From contig NZ_CP037952.1 of the NCBI RefSeq assembly GCF_004358345.1, forward strand, positions 4,278,001 through 4,342,000: a stretch of DNA of 64,000 bases, read 5' to 3'. Of this stretch, positions 48,904-57,875 are shown piece after piece. The first letter of the stretch is position 1, and each line of letters opens with the position of its first letter. The position numbers were made by a program, and so were the translations under genes. The notes under the pieces are model-generated. The model had not been told where the DNA came from, searched no databases, and saw only the letters and a list, made by a program, of their open reading frames with translations. The DNA comes from Parashewanella spongiae (GTDB taxonomy: Bacteria; Pseudomonadota; Gammaproteobacteria; Enterobacterales; Shewanellaceae).

Positions 48904-50046
48904 TTGGCACTAGCCAACGAAGATGTAGATTACATAAACTACGCTCCCTCTTATTTATATGTGTTTGAGAGTTGCGTGCGGATCAGTCATCAAATAAAAA
49001 AACTAGCATTTGCGATTACAGCTTGGATTATTGCTATGTCCATTTTTGTATTTTTTCGCTATGCACAAACAGATGCTCTACCACATTGGGCAACGTCAAC
49101 AACTGACTTAAAAACATTGGCGTTTTATGTAGGCATCATTTTTGGCTGTTTACATTGGATATCTAACTTAGTTGTTGATTTTAGTGTTTTCTCTCGTCTT
49201 CCTTATATTTGTTCTTTATTCATAAAAGGGCTGTTATTGCTCATTGGTGCTCTCTGTATCGCCAGTTTGTTTGAGTTTATGGAGCTATGGCACATTCACA
49301 ACCACATGGCAACCTTATGGAAAATCTCAACAACCCACGTGATAAATAGTCACTCATTTCAATTACTATTGATTTACCTTATTTTCATTCGATTTAGCTT
49401 GGCATTTATCGAACAAACCATGTTGTTAATTGGCTGTAAAGAACTCATTAACATTGGTCTGGGAAAATACCATAAACCCCGTTACGAGCAACGGTTGTTC
49501 GTTTACTTGGATATGACCGATTCTACCGCTCATGCCGAATCATTAGGAGATTATCGATTTAGCTGTTTGATCCAAGACTGTTTTAAGCTGCTGGCGGATC
49601 CTGTATCTCAAAGTCGGGGCGAAATTTATCGTTATATGGGAGATGCGGTATTCATTCATTGGCCGGTTAAAAACGGAGTGATGAATCAGCGTTGTTTAAA
49701 GCTTTACTATGACTTTAATCAAATTCTTAGTTGGCATGGAACAGAGTTTCGGCAGCGGTATGGCTTTGTACCGCAATTTAAAGCTGCCGTTCACTGTGGA
49801 CAAGTTGTCACTGCCGTTGTCGGTGTGCAAAAGCAAGAAATTAGCTTTTTTAGTGACGTTCTGAACACGTTAGCACGTCTTCAAGATCAATGTAGCCTAT
49901 TATCTCAACAACTATTAGTATCAGCTGCAGTTGCCATGAGGTTTGATAGCCAACAACAAGACTTCGATCTTAAAGATCTCGGTCAAATAAAATTAAAAGG
50001 GAAGCAACACTCGATGCAGGTTTATGGAGTTAATAAGATAAAATAA
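48904..50046 (+). CDS. Membrane-anchored class III nucleotide cyclase
   Basis: 380 aa from TTG 48904. About four membrane helices in residues 30-175, then a cyclase catalytic domain: 'VYLDMTDSTAHAESLG' (first metal Asp), 'GEIYRYMGDAVFIHWP' (second Asp), 'FKAAVHCGQVV', 'VLNTLARLQDQ'. It likely makes cAMP; purine-specifying residues were not checked, so cGMP is possible. 24 bp after mutH. The start is uncertain because no strong ribosome site precedes the TTG; the next in-frame ATG (~49036) would cut the first helix. Confidence 0.8.
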   Translation: MALANEDVDYINYAPSYLYVFESCVRISHQIKKLAFAITAWIIAMSIFVFFRYAQTDALPHWATSTTDLKTLAFYVGIIFGCLHWISNLVVDFSVFSRLPYICSLFIKGLLLLIGALCIASLFEFMELWHIHNHMATLWKISTTHVINSHSFQLLLIYLIFIRFSLAFIEQTMLLIGCKELINIGLGKYHKPRYEQRLFVYLDMTDSTAHAESLGDYRFSCLIQDCFKLLADPVSQSRGEIYRYMGDAVFIHWPVKNGVMNQRCLKLYYDFNQILSWHGTEFRQRYGFVPQFKAAVHCGQVVTAVVGVQKQEISFFSDVLNTLARLQDQCSLLSQQLLVSAAVAMRFDSQQQDFDLKDLGQIKLKGKQHSMQVYGVNKIK

Positions 50047-50278
50047 GTAATGAAAGTATCGTACCGAACGAAACACGGATTTGGACATAAACGTTTCAGC
50101 CCGTCATTCTAGGTAGTGACCAAAATTTTCAATGTAGCGCTTTCCAAGTTTTTCACAATCATTTGATCTGTAGTAGCTCATATCTAATCTTGTTAAGATT
50201 GACTAAAGAGCTTTAGTAGCTATATTACACAGCCTATTCAGAGGCTGAAAATAACAAAAATTATGAGACTAAATAATT

Positions 50279-50914
50279 ATGTTTGAAAAGGGAAAATTAT
50301 CATTTTGGGATTTTGGCACTTACTTAACCGTAGGGTGTTTTGCATCTTTCGCAGCCGCATTTTACATATTTTATGGCTTATCTATTCCCTTCCCGAGTTG
50401 GGCAAAAAATTTAAAAGACTTTTCTGGAAGCATAGTAATCGTTATTCCAATAGCATTTTTGTTGTTCGGAATGTTTATTGAGCCAATTGCAAATTGGTTA
50501 GTTAAACATATCGAAAAGCTTGGTTGGTTTAAGCCAAGGAACATTAGAAATAAAGAATCCTTAGTCAATACAATCAAGAGTCACCTTCCTGATGAGGACA
50601 TTGGTTCAGCTAACTTATATAGGTATTGTAAAGCAGTTGTCGAGCTTAAATTTCAGAATTCAAATCACGATATCTTCTTAGCTAGATTTGGCTTTTATCG
50701 AAGTATGAGTGTGTTGCTAGCATTGCTATTTATAATCAACTGGTTTGTTTTCAAATACGACGCTATCAATATTGCGATAAATGTATTATTAGCTTTTTGT
50801 GCATATCAATTTTTAAAGCGCTCTCAAGTATTTAAGAACCATTTAGAAGAAGCTGTTTATTATAACTATTTAGCTTTGGTGGTCTCAAAGGATGAGCAAC
50901 AACAGCAACAATAA
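50279..50914 (+). CDS. Four-helix membrane protein linked to reverse transcriptases
   Basis: 211 aa: two N-terminal helices (~12-33, 47-68), a ~65-residue cytosolic segment ('WFKPRNIRNKESLVNTIKSHLPDEDIGSANLYRYCKAVVELKFQ'), two helices (~137-177) and a glutamine-rich tail. 18 bp before the drt3a-like gene on the same strand, so probably one operon. Membrane proteins with a cytosolic insert often act as effectors in antiphage systems; that role is inference. Not recognised as a standard DRT3 component. Confidence 0.65.
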   Translation: MFEKGKLSFWDFGTYLTVGCFASFAAAFYIFYGLSIPFPSWAKNLKDFSGSIVIVIPIAFLLFGMFIEPIANWLVKHIEKLGWFKPRNIRNKESLVNTIKSHLPDEDIGSANLYRYCKAVVELKFQNSNHDIFLARFGFYRSMSVLLALLFIINWFVFKYDAINIAINVLLAFCAYQFLKRSQVFKNHLEEAVYYNYLALVVSKDEQQQQQ

Positions 50915-50932
50915 AAAGAAAAGGTTTTTGAC

Positions 50933-52168
50933 ATGCTAGATCAATCAGTTTCTGAAAAAGCTATAAAGCTTTTGGGTATTAATACATGGAAAAAATTTCA
51001 ACCTGATACTGAATATAGCAATTTTGTTGCTGATACCTATGAGCAAATTGAAGGAAAATTAACTGATGACGAGTACCAATTTTCTTGTTTCTCAAAAAAA
51101 TCATTTAAGGGTAAAGATGGTTGGGCATTTGCGAGTGCCGCCGATGAGCTTGTTGCTAAAAAACTAAATGACAATATTCGCCGACTTTTTAAAGTTAGAC
51201 CATCTGATCGACATGCCATAGTCAAACAGACAATAGCTTTAGCCAAAGACTCTCAGCCAGTTACCATCGCTCGTCTTGATATTAAAGACTTTTATGAATC
51301 ATTAGATCGAACATCCATTGTTAAATTCATTACGGAAGAATGGCTGCTATCACACCAAAATAGAATGGTGTTGAAGCAATGGGATACACAACTTGCTAGC
51401 CAAGGAATTCAAGGGCTACCTAGAGGAATGTCACTTAGTTCTACATTATCAGAAATTAGAATTCGTCATTTTGATAAGCAAATGAAGCTTGATGGCAAAG
51501 TTTACTTTTACGCTAGGTATGTTGACGACATCATAGCGTTTTACTCAGGTGACCAAGCCCAGCTTGAATCTATGATGAAGGAAAGGCTAAAGGCTTCTGC
51601 AAAAGAGCTTACGCTAAACACTGATAAAAGTTTTTACACTGTACTTAATGATCCTACTAATGGATCATCGGCTGATATTGACTATCTTGGCTACAAATTA
51701 AGGATACAAAATTACTCCTGCAAGCCAAGAGTCGAGAGAAAAGTTCAAGTATTTATAAGTAATAAAAAAGTTAATAAAGTAAAAGAGCGTGTTCGCAAAG
51801 CTTTTCGTGCTTATTCCAAAGATAGAAGGTATAACCTTCTGTTAGCCAGACTGAAATTTTTAAGCGCTAATCAATACATTATCGGCGATATTGAAAGGAC
51901 TAAATTAAAATCAGGTATTTACTATAACTATCCTCTAATAAATGACCATTCTCAGTTGAAAGAACTGGATGCTTTTTATCAGAAGTTTATCAATTCAAGT
52001 AAAGAGCCTGCCAATTCTGCTATGCAGCTAATAAAAAATCATGGTGGCGCTACAAACAACGTTAGGCTTAAACAAATCGAAGCTATATCTTTTCAATTTG
52101 GTTTTAAAAATAGAATGATGAACAGCTTTACCAACGACTTAAATAAAAAAATAAAGAGGTGTTGGTAA
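50933..52168 (+). CDS. drt3a: Antiviral reverse transcriptase, Drt3a-like (UG3 group)
   Basis: 411 aa RT fold: motif 3/A 'RLDIKDFYESLDR' (Asp), motif 4 'GIQGLPRGMSLSSTLSEI', catalytic 'YARYVDDIIAFYSG' (motif 5/C), 'LNTDKSF' (6) and 'IDYLGYKL' (7). A ~120-residue C-terminal helical part follows. The pair of a ~400-aa and a ~660-aa RT with coupled start codons matches defence-associated RT type 3 (Drt3a + Drt3b). Its stop overlaps the next start by one base (TAATG). Confidence 0.82.
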   Translation: MLDQSVSEKAIKLLGINTWKKFQPDTEYSNFVADTYEQIEGKLTDDEYQFSCFSKKSFKGKDGWAFASAADELVAKKLNDNIRRLFKVRPSDRHAIVKQTIALAKDSQPVTIARLDIKDFYESLDRTSIVKFITEEWLLSHQNRMVLKQWDTQLASQGIQGLPRGMSLSSTLSEIRIRHFDKQMKLDGKVYFYARYVDDIIAFYSGDQAQLESMMKERLKASAKELTLNTDKSFYTVLNDPTNGSSADIDYLGYKLRIQNYSCKPRVERKVQVFISNKKVNKVKERVRKAFRAYSKDRRYNLLLARLKFLSANQYIIGDIERTKLKSGIYYNYPLINDHSQLKELDAFYQKFINSSKEPANSAMQLIKNHGGATNNVRLKQIEAISFQFGFKNRMMNSFTNDLNKKIKRCW

Positions 52169-54156
52169 TGGGAAAGGTTAAAATTGATAAACACGACCAC
52201 CTTAGAGTCATACTTACTGATACTTTGCCTTATGAAGTTCCTATTAACTTTTTGAATGAAGGTGTTTACTATTATCTCAAAGAGCAAGAGGTTCCTTCAA
52301 GCTCAGTAAATCCAGCAATCGCCAACTTCATTAAAAACTTCTTTGGCTATGAGAAGTATACGAAACCATACAACTACAGAATTCATAAGAACTCAAAAAG
52401 TAAAAGACTATTGTCAGTACCGCATCCTGCGGTTCAAATTAAGATTTCGAACTTATACAGAGATTATGACTCATTAATCACAGAGCTTTGCTCAAGAAGC
52501 CCAATGAGTTTGCGAGCGCCAAGTCGTGTTGCTTCTAGATTCTACGAAAAAGAACTTGTTAATTATTCAGAGCCAGAAGCACGTGAAGGTGTAGAGATCG
52601 AAAAAGAAGGTTTTGAAAAGGAATCGAACTTTGCAAGCTCTTACTTTACCTATAAGAAATACAACTTCCTGTATAAGTATTATGATTCCTATGAATCACA
52701 CAGAATAGAAAAAAAGTTTGAACACTTAACAAGGTTTGATATCTCTAAATGCTTCCACAATATATTTGTTCCTAGCTTTGGCTGGGCTGTAAAAGGTAAA
52801 GAGTTTGCTAAACGCTACTCGCAATATTTTTCAGTGGAAGCGCAGTTTGAGAAATTGATGCTAAAAGCTAATGAGGATGAAGACAGTGGAATAATAATAG
52901 GCCCAGAATTTTCTAGGATATTTGCAGAAGTTATTTTACAACGTATCGATCTTAATATTATCGAGAAGGTGAAAAGCAAGCTAAAACTGCGGTTTGACAG
53001 CGACTACACAGTTAGACGTTATGTAGACGATTATTTCCTTTATACAAAGAACCAACCTACAGCAAAGAAAATATTTGATGTAGTTTTAGGGGAGCTAGAA
53101 GAATTCAAACTGTTTGTGAACGAATCAAAAACTGAGTTTGTTGAAGTGCCATTTATTACTGGATTGACTATTGCCAAAATGGATGCAAAAGACTTGGTTT
53201 CAAAGACTTTTGAAAGTCTATTAACTGAAGAGCATGAGAAAAAAGAAGATGCTTCTTTTATCAAGTCTATCAATCCATCTAGGGAAGCAAACAGATTCAT
53301 AAAAAACTTAAAAAGACTCGTTAAAGATAATGACGTGAGTTATGAGAGTTTAAGTGGCTATACGCTTGGTGAGGTAAGACGAAAGCTTTATCGCATACTT
53401 GAGGATGAAAGAGTTAAATCGTCGCTGGCAAAAAATAATACGGAGCAATTACTTAAATTACTATTATTTGTTTTAGAAATTTCATTTTTTATTTACAGCA
53501 TGGATATTCGAGTCAGAACAACTTACATAATTACTCAAATAGTTGTCAGGTTGAATACCATCACACAGGTTACTCATGTGTCTTTTAAAGATAACGTCCG
53601 TAAGAAAATATACGACGAATCTGTGTTGTTGCTTTCCAAAATGAAAGATAAAGGTAAGGCCAACTCAATTGAAACTTTGAACCTTTTGGTTTCTATAAGA
53701 ACAAATTTTGACGATTATCCTATTTCAGAATCTAAATTAATTGATCTATTTGATCTAGAGCGAGATGAGCAAAGCAAGTTAATAAAAAAAGAAGGTGCGC
53801 AACTTGGATATTTTCAATTAATGGTATTTTCTAGTTTTATTGAAGATAAGGCTGAGCATAGTGAGATAAATTCGTTTATAGAGAAAGAAATATTAGAAGT
53901 ATTCACGGCAAGTGATAGCGAGCAAATAAGGAGTTCTACTGATTTAACTTGTATGATGTTCGATAGCCTTTCTAACCCGTTCTTTGGTGAAATATTTAAA
54001 CAATCGTTATTTGGTATTATTTGTTCCAAGTTAGGACTGCCAGCATCAAATGATACGGTATTCGGATACCTTAAAAGCCGAGAGTGGTTCTTTACATGGC
54101 AACGAGATAACTTGGCTCAAATATTAATGAAAAAGGAATTGCGAAGCCCTTACTAA
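52168..54156 (+). CDS. drt3b: Antiviral reverse transcriptase, Drt3b-like (UG8 group)
   Basis: 662 aa from ATG 52168 (AGAGGT 8 nt upstream); a GTG 9 bp earlier is rejected. RT core: 'RFDISKCFHNIFVPSFGWA' (motif A Asp), 'GIIIGPEFSRIFAEVILQRID', catalytic 'RRYVDDYFLYTKN', 'LFVNESKTEF'. Residues ~380-660 are all-helical and extended, as in UG8-type RTs. In published DRT3, Drt3a and Drt3b act with a ncRNA to make dinucleotide-repeat DNA after phage infection (recalled, not checked). No maturase, integrase or IEP features, so not a group II intron. Confidence 0.82.
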   Translation: MGKVKIDKHDHLRVILTDTLPYEVPINFLNEGVYYYLKEQEVPSSSVNPAIANFIKNFFGYEKYTKPYNYRIHKNSKSKRLLSVPHPAVQIKISNLYRDYDSLITELCSRSPMSLRAPSRVASRFYEKELVNYSEPEAREGVEIEKEGFEKESNFASSYFTYKKYNFLYKYYDSYESHRIEKKFEHLTRFDISKCFHNIFVPSFGWAVKGKEFAKRYSQYFSVEAQFEKLMLKANEDEDSGIIIGPEFSRIFAEVILQRIDLNIIEKVKSKLKLRFDSDYTVRRYVDDYFLYTKNQPTAKKIFDVVLGELEEFKLFVNESKTEFVEVPFITGLTIAKMDAKDLVSKTFESLLTEEHEKKEDASFIKSINPSREANRFIKNLKRLVKDNDVSYESLSGYTLGEVRRKLYRILEDERVKSSLAKNNTEQLLKLLLFVLEISFFIYSMDIRVRTTYIITQIVVRLNTITQVTHVSFKDNVRKKIYDESVLLLSKMKDKGKANSIETLNLLVSIRTNFDDYPISESKLIDLFDLERDEQSKLIKKEGAQLGYFQLMVFSSFIEDKAEHSEINSFIEKEILEVFTASDSEQIRSSTDLTCMMFDSLSNPFFGEIFKQSLFGIICSKLGLPASNDTVFGYLKSREWFFTWQRDNLAQILMKKELRSPY

Positions 54157-54525
54157 ATGCCTTAGACTCAATACTTCAGGTGGTTCACATCGCATACATT
54201 TATGTATCGTTGTTTTCGAACAGCTTCTGCCAAGCGCAGATCACACGCTAAGGTGTGAATCATCTGTACACTTCACCATGTCAATCAAGCTCACTTTGGG
54301 GCAAAAATGCGCCAGCCGACCAAGTTGGCAAGGAAGGGGAAAAACCAATTTACACTCAATTTCATTATTTCTTGTTTGAGTCTTAGGTACAACAATGAGC
54401 TATGAAACGGCTCCCCTGTACGGTGGATAATTTTCTGTTATACATTTATAGAATGCCTTAAAGCTGAATATTTTTGTATTTATCATTTCAGTGCGTTATT
54501 TTTTGCTTGTTAATTCACTCACTTA
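54157..54525 (+). ncRNA. Structured region after drt3b, candidate DRT3 ncRNA
   Basis: 369 bp without an ORF. Hairpins: ATACAT/ATGTAT (54194-54207); TCACAC-GCTAAG-GTGTGA (54241-54258) extended by CAGA/TCTG (54237-54240, 54263-54266); GGGGCA-AAAA-TGCGCC (54298-54313, one mismatch). Composition is less AT-rich than the flanks. A CACAC tract lies in the central hairpin; reported DRT3 ncRNA carries an ACACAC template, which this only partly resembles. 50047-50278 upstream is the other place the RNA could be. Confidence 0.35.
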
Positions 54526-54537
54526 TTGAGTAATGTG

Positions 54538-57315
54538 ATGGCGACAGTGCGCACTCCAGCTGAGCATGGATCAATATATAGATTCATGCTCAAAAGTCTC
54601 CAAGAATACCCAAGCGAAGCCGTATCTTATCTTAACTTTGAGGTTTCAAGGTTTGATGATGATGAAAACTTACAACAGGGTTATCAAAGATTAAGCAAAA
54701 CCGATAGACAAAAGCTGTATGATTTTTTCAACAATAAATCATCGTCGACTCGCTCTAACTCTCGCACACAAAAAGCTCATTATTGTAAGAAGCCAAGTGA
54801 TGCTTGCCGACGCTTTGCAACTGAGCCCCGCTCCATCACTCCAAAATCGAACACTCGATATACCAAGCAAATAAAGCAACCACCTTCCTCCCCTGATTCT
54901 TTTTTTACTCAGACCAGTGAGCTTATTCACTCTTGGAAACTTAAACAGAAAACCAAAAATCAACTGGGTATTGAGTTAAATGTATTGATTGGTGGTTGCA
55001 CTAAACTTTCGCAGCTTATTGAAATCATTAACACCCTAAAAAACGACAAACAGGTCATGGATACATCATGGGACATAAGATTAATCCATAAATTGTTACA
55101 CAAAGCGGCCGAGTTTTCTGACAGTCATTCATTTAATTTCGACGGCGTTTTTAGTGACATAACACGATTTAAATCGTCCTATGAATCGAAAACATGCACA
55201 CTATTACTGAAATTAATTAATTTAAATTTAAATTTTTCAGATGGCAAAAAATTGGTGCTAGGCAATGCAGCAGTAGCCAGCTTAATGCAACAATGGGGCA
55301 TCAAGCCTAATGTTGCTATTTACAATGCCTTTATCACGGTATGCGCTAAAACTTGCCAATTTGATAGTGCTTGGCAACTGGTGTGTGGTAATAAGCCCGT
55401 GATGGCACCTTATTTGCCATTAAAAGCCAATCAAATCACCTGCATGAATTTGCTGACGGCCTGCGCTGAAGCGGGGCGTTATGCAAAAGCCAAATTATTG
55501 GTGTTGGGCGATGGCAATACAGCTACAACCAGCTTAATGCAACAATGGGGCATCAAGCCTAATGTTGCCATTTACAGTGCCTTTATCACGGTATGCGCTA
55601 AAACGGACCAGTTTGATAGTGCTTGGCAACTGGTTTGTGGTGATAAGCCCGTGATGGCACCTCATCTACCACTAAAAGCCAATCTAATCACCTGCATGAA
55701 TTTGCTGGCTGCCTGCGCTGAAGCGGGGCGTTATGCCGAAGCCAAATCATTGGTGTTGGGCGATACAGCTAAAGCTACAGCCAGTTTAATGCAACAGTGG
55801 GACATCAAGCCTGATGTTGCCGTTTACAGCGCCTTTATCACGGTATGCGCTAAAACGGGCCAGTTTGATAGTGCTTGGCAACTGGTTTGTGGTGATAAGC
55901 CCGCGATGGCACCTCATCTACCACTAAAGGCAGATTCAATCACTTGCATGAATTTGCTGGCAGCCTGCGCTGAAACTAGGCATTACGCCGAAGCCAAATC
56001 ATTGGTGTTGGGTGATGGCGATACAACTACAGCCAGCTTAATGCAACTGTGGGATATCAAACCTAATGTTGCCATTTACAATGCCTTTATCACGGTGTGC
56101 GCTAAAACTGGCCAGTTTGATAGTGCTTGGCAACTGGTGTGTGGTGATAAGCCTGTGATGGCACCTCATCTACCACTAAAGGCAGATTCAATCACCTGCA
56201 TGAATTTGCTGTCTGCCTGCGCTGAAACGGGGCGTTTTACCGAAGCCAAGTCATTGGTGTTGGGCGATGGCGATACAGCTACAACCAGCTTAATGCAGCA
56301 GTGGATCATCAAGCCTGATGTAGCCATTTACAATGCTTTTATCAGGGTATGCGCTAAAACAGGCCAGTTTGATAGTGCTTGGCAACTGGTGTGTGGTGAT
56401 AAGCCCGTGATGGCACCTCACTTATCATTAAAACCCAATCAAATCACCTGCCTGAATTTGCTGACGGCCTGTGCTGAATCGGGGCGTTATGCAGAAGCCA
56501 AATCATTGGTGCTGGGTGATGGTGATGGCGATACAGCAAGCTTAATGCAACAATGGGGCATCAAGCCTGATGTTGCCATTTACAGTGCCTTTATCACGGT
56601 ATGCGCTAAAACTGGCCAGTTTGATAGTGCTTGGCAACTGGTGTGTGGTGATAAGCCCGTGATGGCACCTCATCTATCACTAAAGGCAGATTCAATCACC
56701 TGCCTGAATTTGCTGACGGCCTGCGCTGAAATGGTGCGTTTTACAGAAGCCAAATCATTGGTTTTGGGCGATAGCGATACAGCTACAACCAGCTTAATAC
56801 AACAATGGGGCATCAAGCCTGATGTTGCCATTTACAATGCCTTTATTAAAGTATGTATTAAGGCTAAGGATTTTGACACTGGAATGTGGTATTTAGAAAA
56901 AATAATGAACAAATGTGACATGAGTACTTTTTTACAAGTGCATGCTCATCTTGCGCCGCTTGAAAAAGATAATTTCGCAAGTATGATTGATAAAGGGATA
57001 ACAGAAGGAATATATAAAAAAAATGTTGGCTTAATGAGTCATTGTATCGATTTGCATATGGATAAAATCTTCGAAGGACACTCAGGCAATGGTACACATA
57101 TTCAAGGTGTTCCATTAGCTTTCGCAAAACTATTATTTTGTTACCACAAACAAAACAATGAACCCCAAATAACATCGATCATAACTGGATACCATGGCAA
57201 TAATATTTTAAAAAATGGAATGATAAGTTTTCTCAAAGATGAATTTGGACTTGAGTTTATCGAGGATGAATTTAACTCAGGAATGATAGTATTGAGGGGT
57301 GTTCAGCCTAATTGA
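54538..57315 (+). CDS. Pentatricopeptide-repeat (PPR) protein with C-terminal SMR domain
   Basis: 925 aa from ATG 54538 (a TTG at 54526 is also possible). Residues ~1-245 are non-repetitive. From 55279, seven units with an exact 252-bp period each encode two PPR motifs: type A 'VAIYNAFITVCAKTGQFDSAWQLV' and type B 'SITCMNLLTACAETGRFTEAKSLV'. There are 7 A and 6 B motifs, 40 and 44 residues long. After ~100 helical residues comes an SMR-like domain: 'HCIDLHMDK' (LDLH motif), 'ITSIITGYHG' (TGxG-type) and 'GMIVLRG'. PPR tracts read RNA base by base in organelles; plant PPR-SMR proteins include RNA endonucleases. A sequence-specific RNA-binding or cleaving protein is inferred. 381 bp after drt3b on the same strand. 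No signal peptide. Confidence 0.8.
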   Translation: MATVRTPAEHGSIYRFMLKSLQEYPSEAVSYLNFEVSRFDDDENLQQGYQRLSKTDRQKLYDFFNNKSSSTRSNSRTQKAHYCKKPSDACRRFATEPRSITPKSNTRYTKQIKQPPSSPDSFFTQTSELIHSWKLKQKTKNQLGIELNVLIGGCTKLSQLIEIINTLKNDKQVMDTSWDIRLIHKLLHKAAEFSDSHSFNFDGVFSDITRFKSSYESKTCTLLLKLINLNLNFSDGKKLVLGNAAVASLMQQWGIKPNVAIYNAFITVCAKTCQFDSAWQLVCGNKPVMAPYLPLKANQITCMNLLTACAEAGRYAKAKLLVLGDGNTATTSLMQQWGIKPNVAIYSAFITVCAKTDQFDSAWQLVCGDKPVMAPHLPLKANLITCMNLLAACAEAGRYAEAKSLVLGDTAKATASLMQQWDIKPDVAVYSAFITVCAKTGQFDSAWQLVCGDKPAMAPHLPLKADSITCMNLLAACAETRHYAEAKSLVLGDGDTTTASLMQLWDIKPNVAIYNAFITVCAKTGQFDSAWQLVCGDKPVMAPHLPLKADSITCMNLLSACAETGRFTEAKSLVLGDGDTATTSLMQQWIIKPDVAIYNAFIRVCAKTGQFDSAWQLVCGDKPVMAPHLSLKPNQITCLNLLTACAESGRYAEAKSLVLGDGDGDTASLMQQWGIKPDVAIYSAFITVCAKTGQFDSAWQLVCGDKPVMAPHLSLKADSITCLNLLTACAEMVRFTEAKSLVLGDSDTATTSLIQQWGIKPDVAIYNAFIKVCIKAKDFDTGMWYLEKIMNKCDMSTFLQVHAHLAPLEKDNFASMIDKGITEGIYKKNVGLMSHCIDLHMDKIFEGHSGNGTHIQGVPLAFAKLLFCYHKQNNEPQITSIITGYHGNNILKNGMISFLKDEFGLEFIEDEFNSGMIVLRGVQPN
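55279..56870 (+). repeat. 252-bp tandem repeats inside the PPR gene
   Basis: Unit starts at 55279, 55531, 55783, 56035, 56287, 56539 and 56791, always 252 bp apart; the seventh is incomplete. Units are highly similar at the DNA level, indicating recent duplication, conversion or copy-number change. Confidence 0.95.
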
Positions 57316-57875
57316 TGTTAGTTTTTTAACTTATTGATTTTCTGTAAGCGAACAAATAAAAATACCTGTAAATGGCTTTCACCTTTAAAACCACTTAGCC
57401 GCCATTTCGATAAAAACATCTAATTTTGACCTTATTTTTAAGGTTAAAACAACAAAATCTGGCATTTTTTTGAATTTGAAATTTTAGCTAACATCATTTA
57501 GAAAGAACTAAATGGACATATTACCTTTACATGTTCCTAACTTTTTAAAACAACGGAACTTTCTCCTTATATCTTCACATTATTTAGGCTGAGCCCCCGT
57601 ATTGAGCAAGTCTGCCCATTAACTGCAGTTGCTTGCATTTATAAATCGGTTTGCTCGCATTTATCCGTCATTTTCTGCTCACAATAAATGACTTTATAAA
57701 AACGAGCTTGCTCACATTAATTGCTTTTATCAAATTAGTTGCTCAGATTAAGTGATTTTATAAAGCTATGTTGCTCACTTTAAATGATTCTATAAATGAA
57801 CCAATTTAAATGAGCTACAAATTAAATAATATCATATGGTTGACTCGTTTTTGGACAGGAATGAGTTTATTTAAT
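57316..57875. repeat. Gap with ~32-bp degenerate tandem repeat array (57628-57822)
   Basis: No gene. Units such as CTGCTCACAATAAATGACTT (57679), TTGCTCACATTAATTGCTTT (57709), TTGCTCAGATTAAGTGATTT (57740) and TTGCTCACTTTAAATGATTC (57770) repeat about every 30-32 bp. Two more divergent copies come before them and an inverted AAATGAGC follows. No cas genes or conserved repeat/variable spacer pattern. Looks like multiple protein-binding sites, possibly a transposon end. Confidence 0.6.

Noticed and set aside
50933..54156. Group II intron or retron reverse transcriptases
   Set aside because: No maturase or endonuclease domain, no intron boundaries and no retron msr/msd-effector layout; two coupled RTs fit DRT3 better.
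57628..57822. CRISPR array
   Set aside because: Units are degenerate with no constant repeat and unique spacers, and no cas genes are near.
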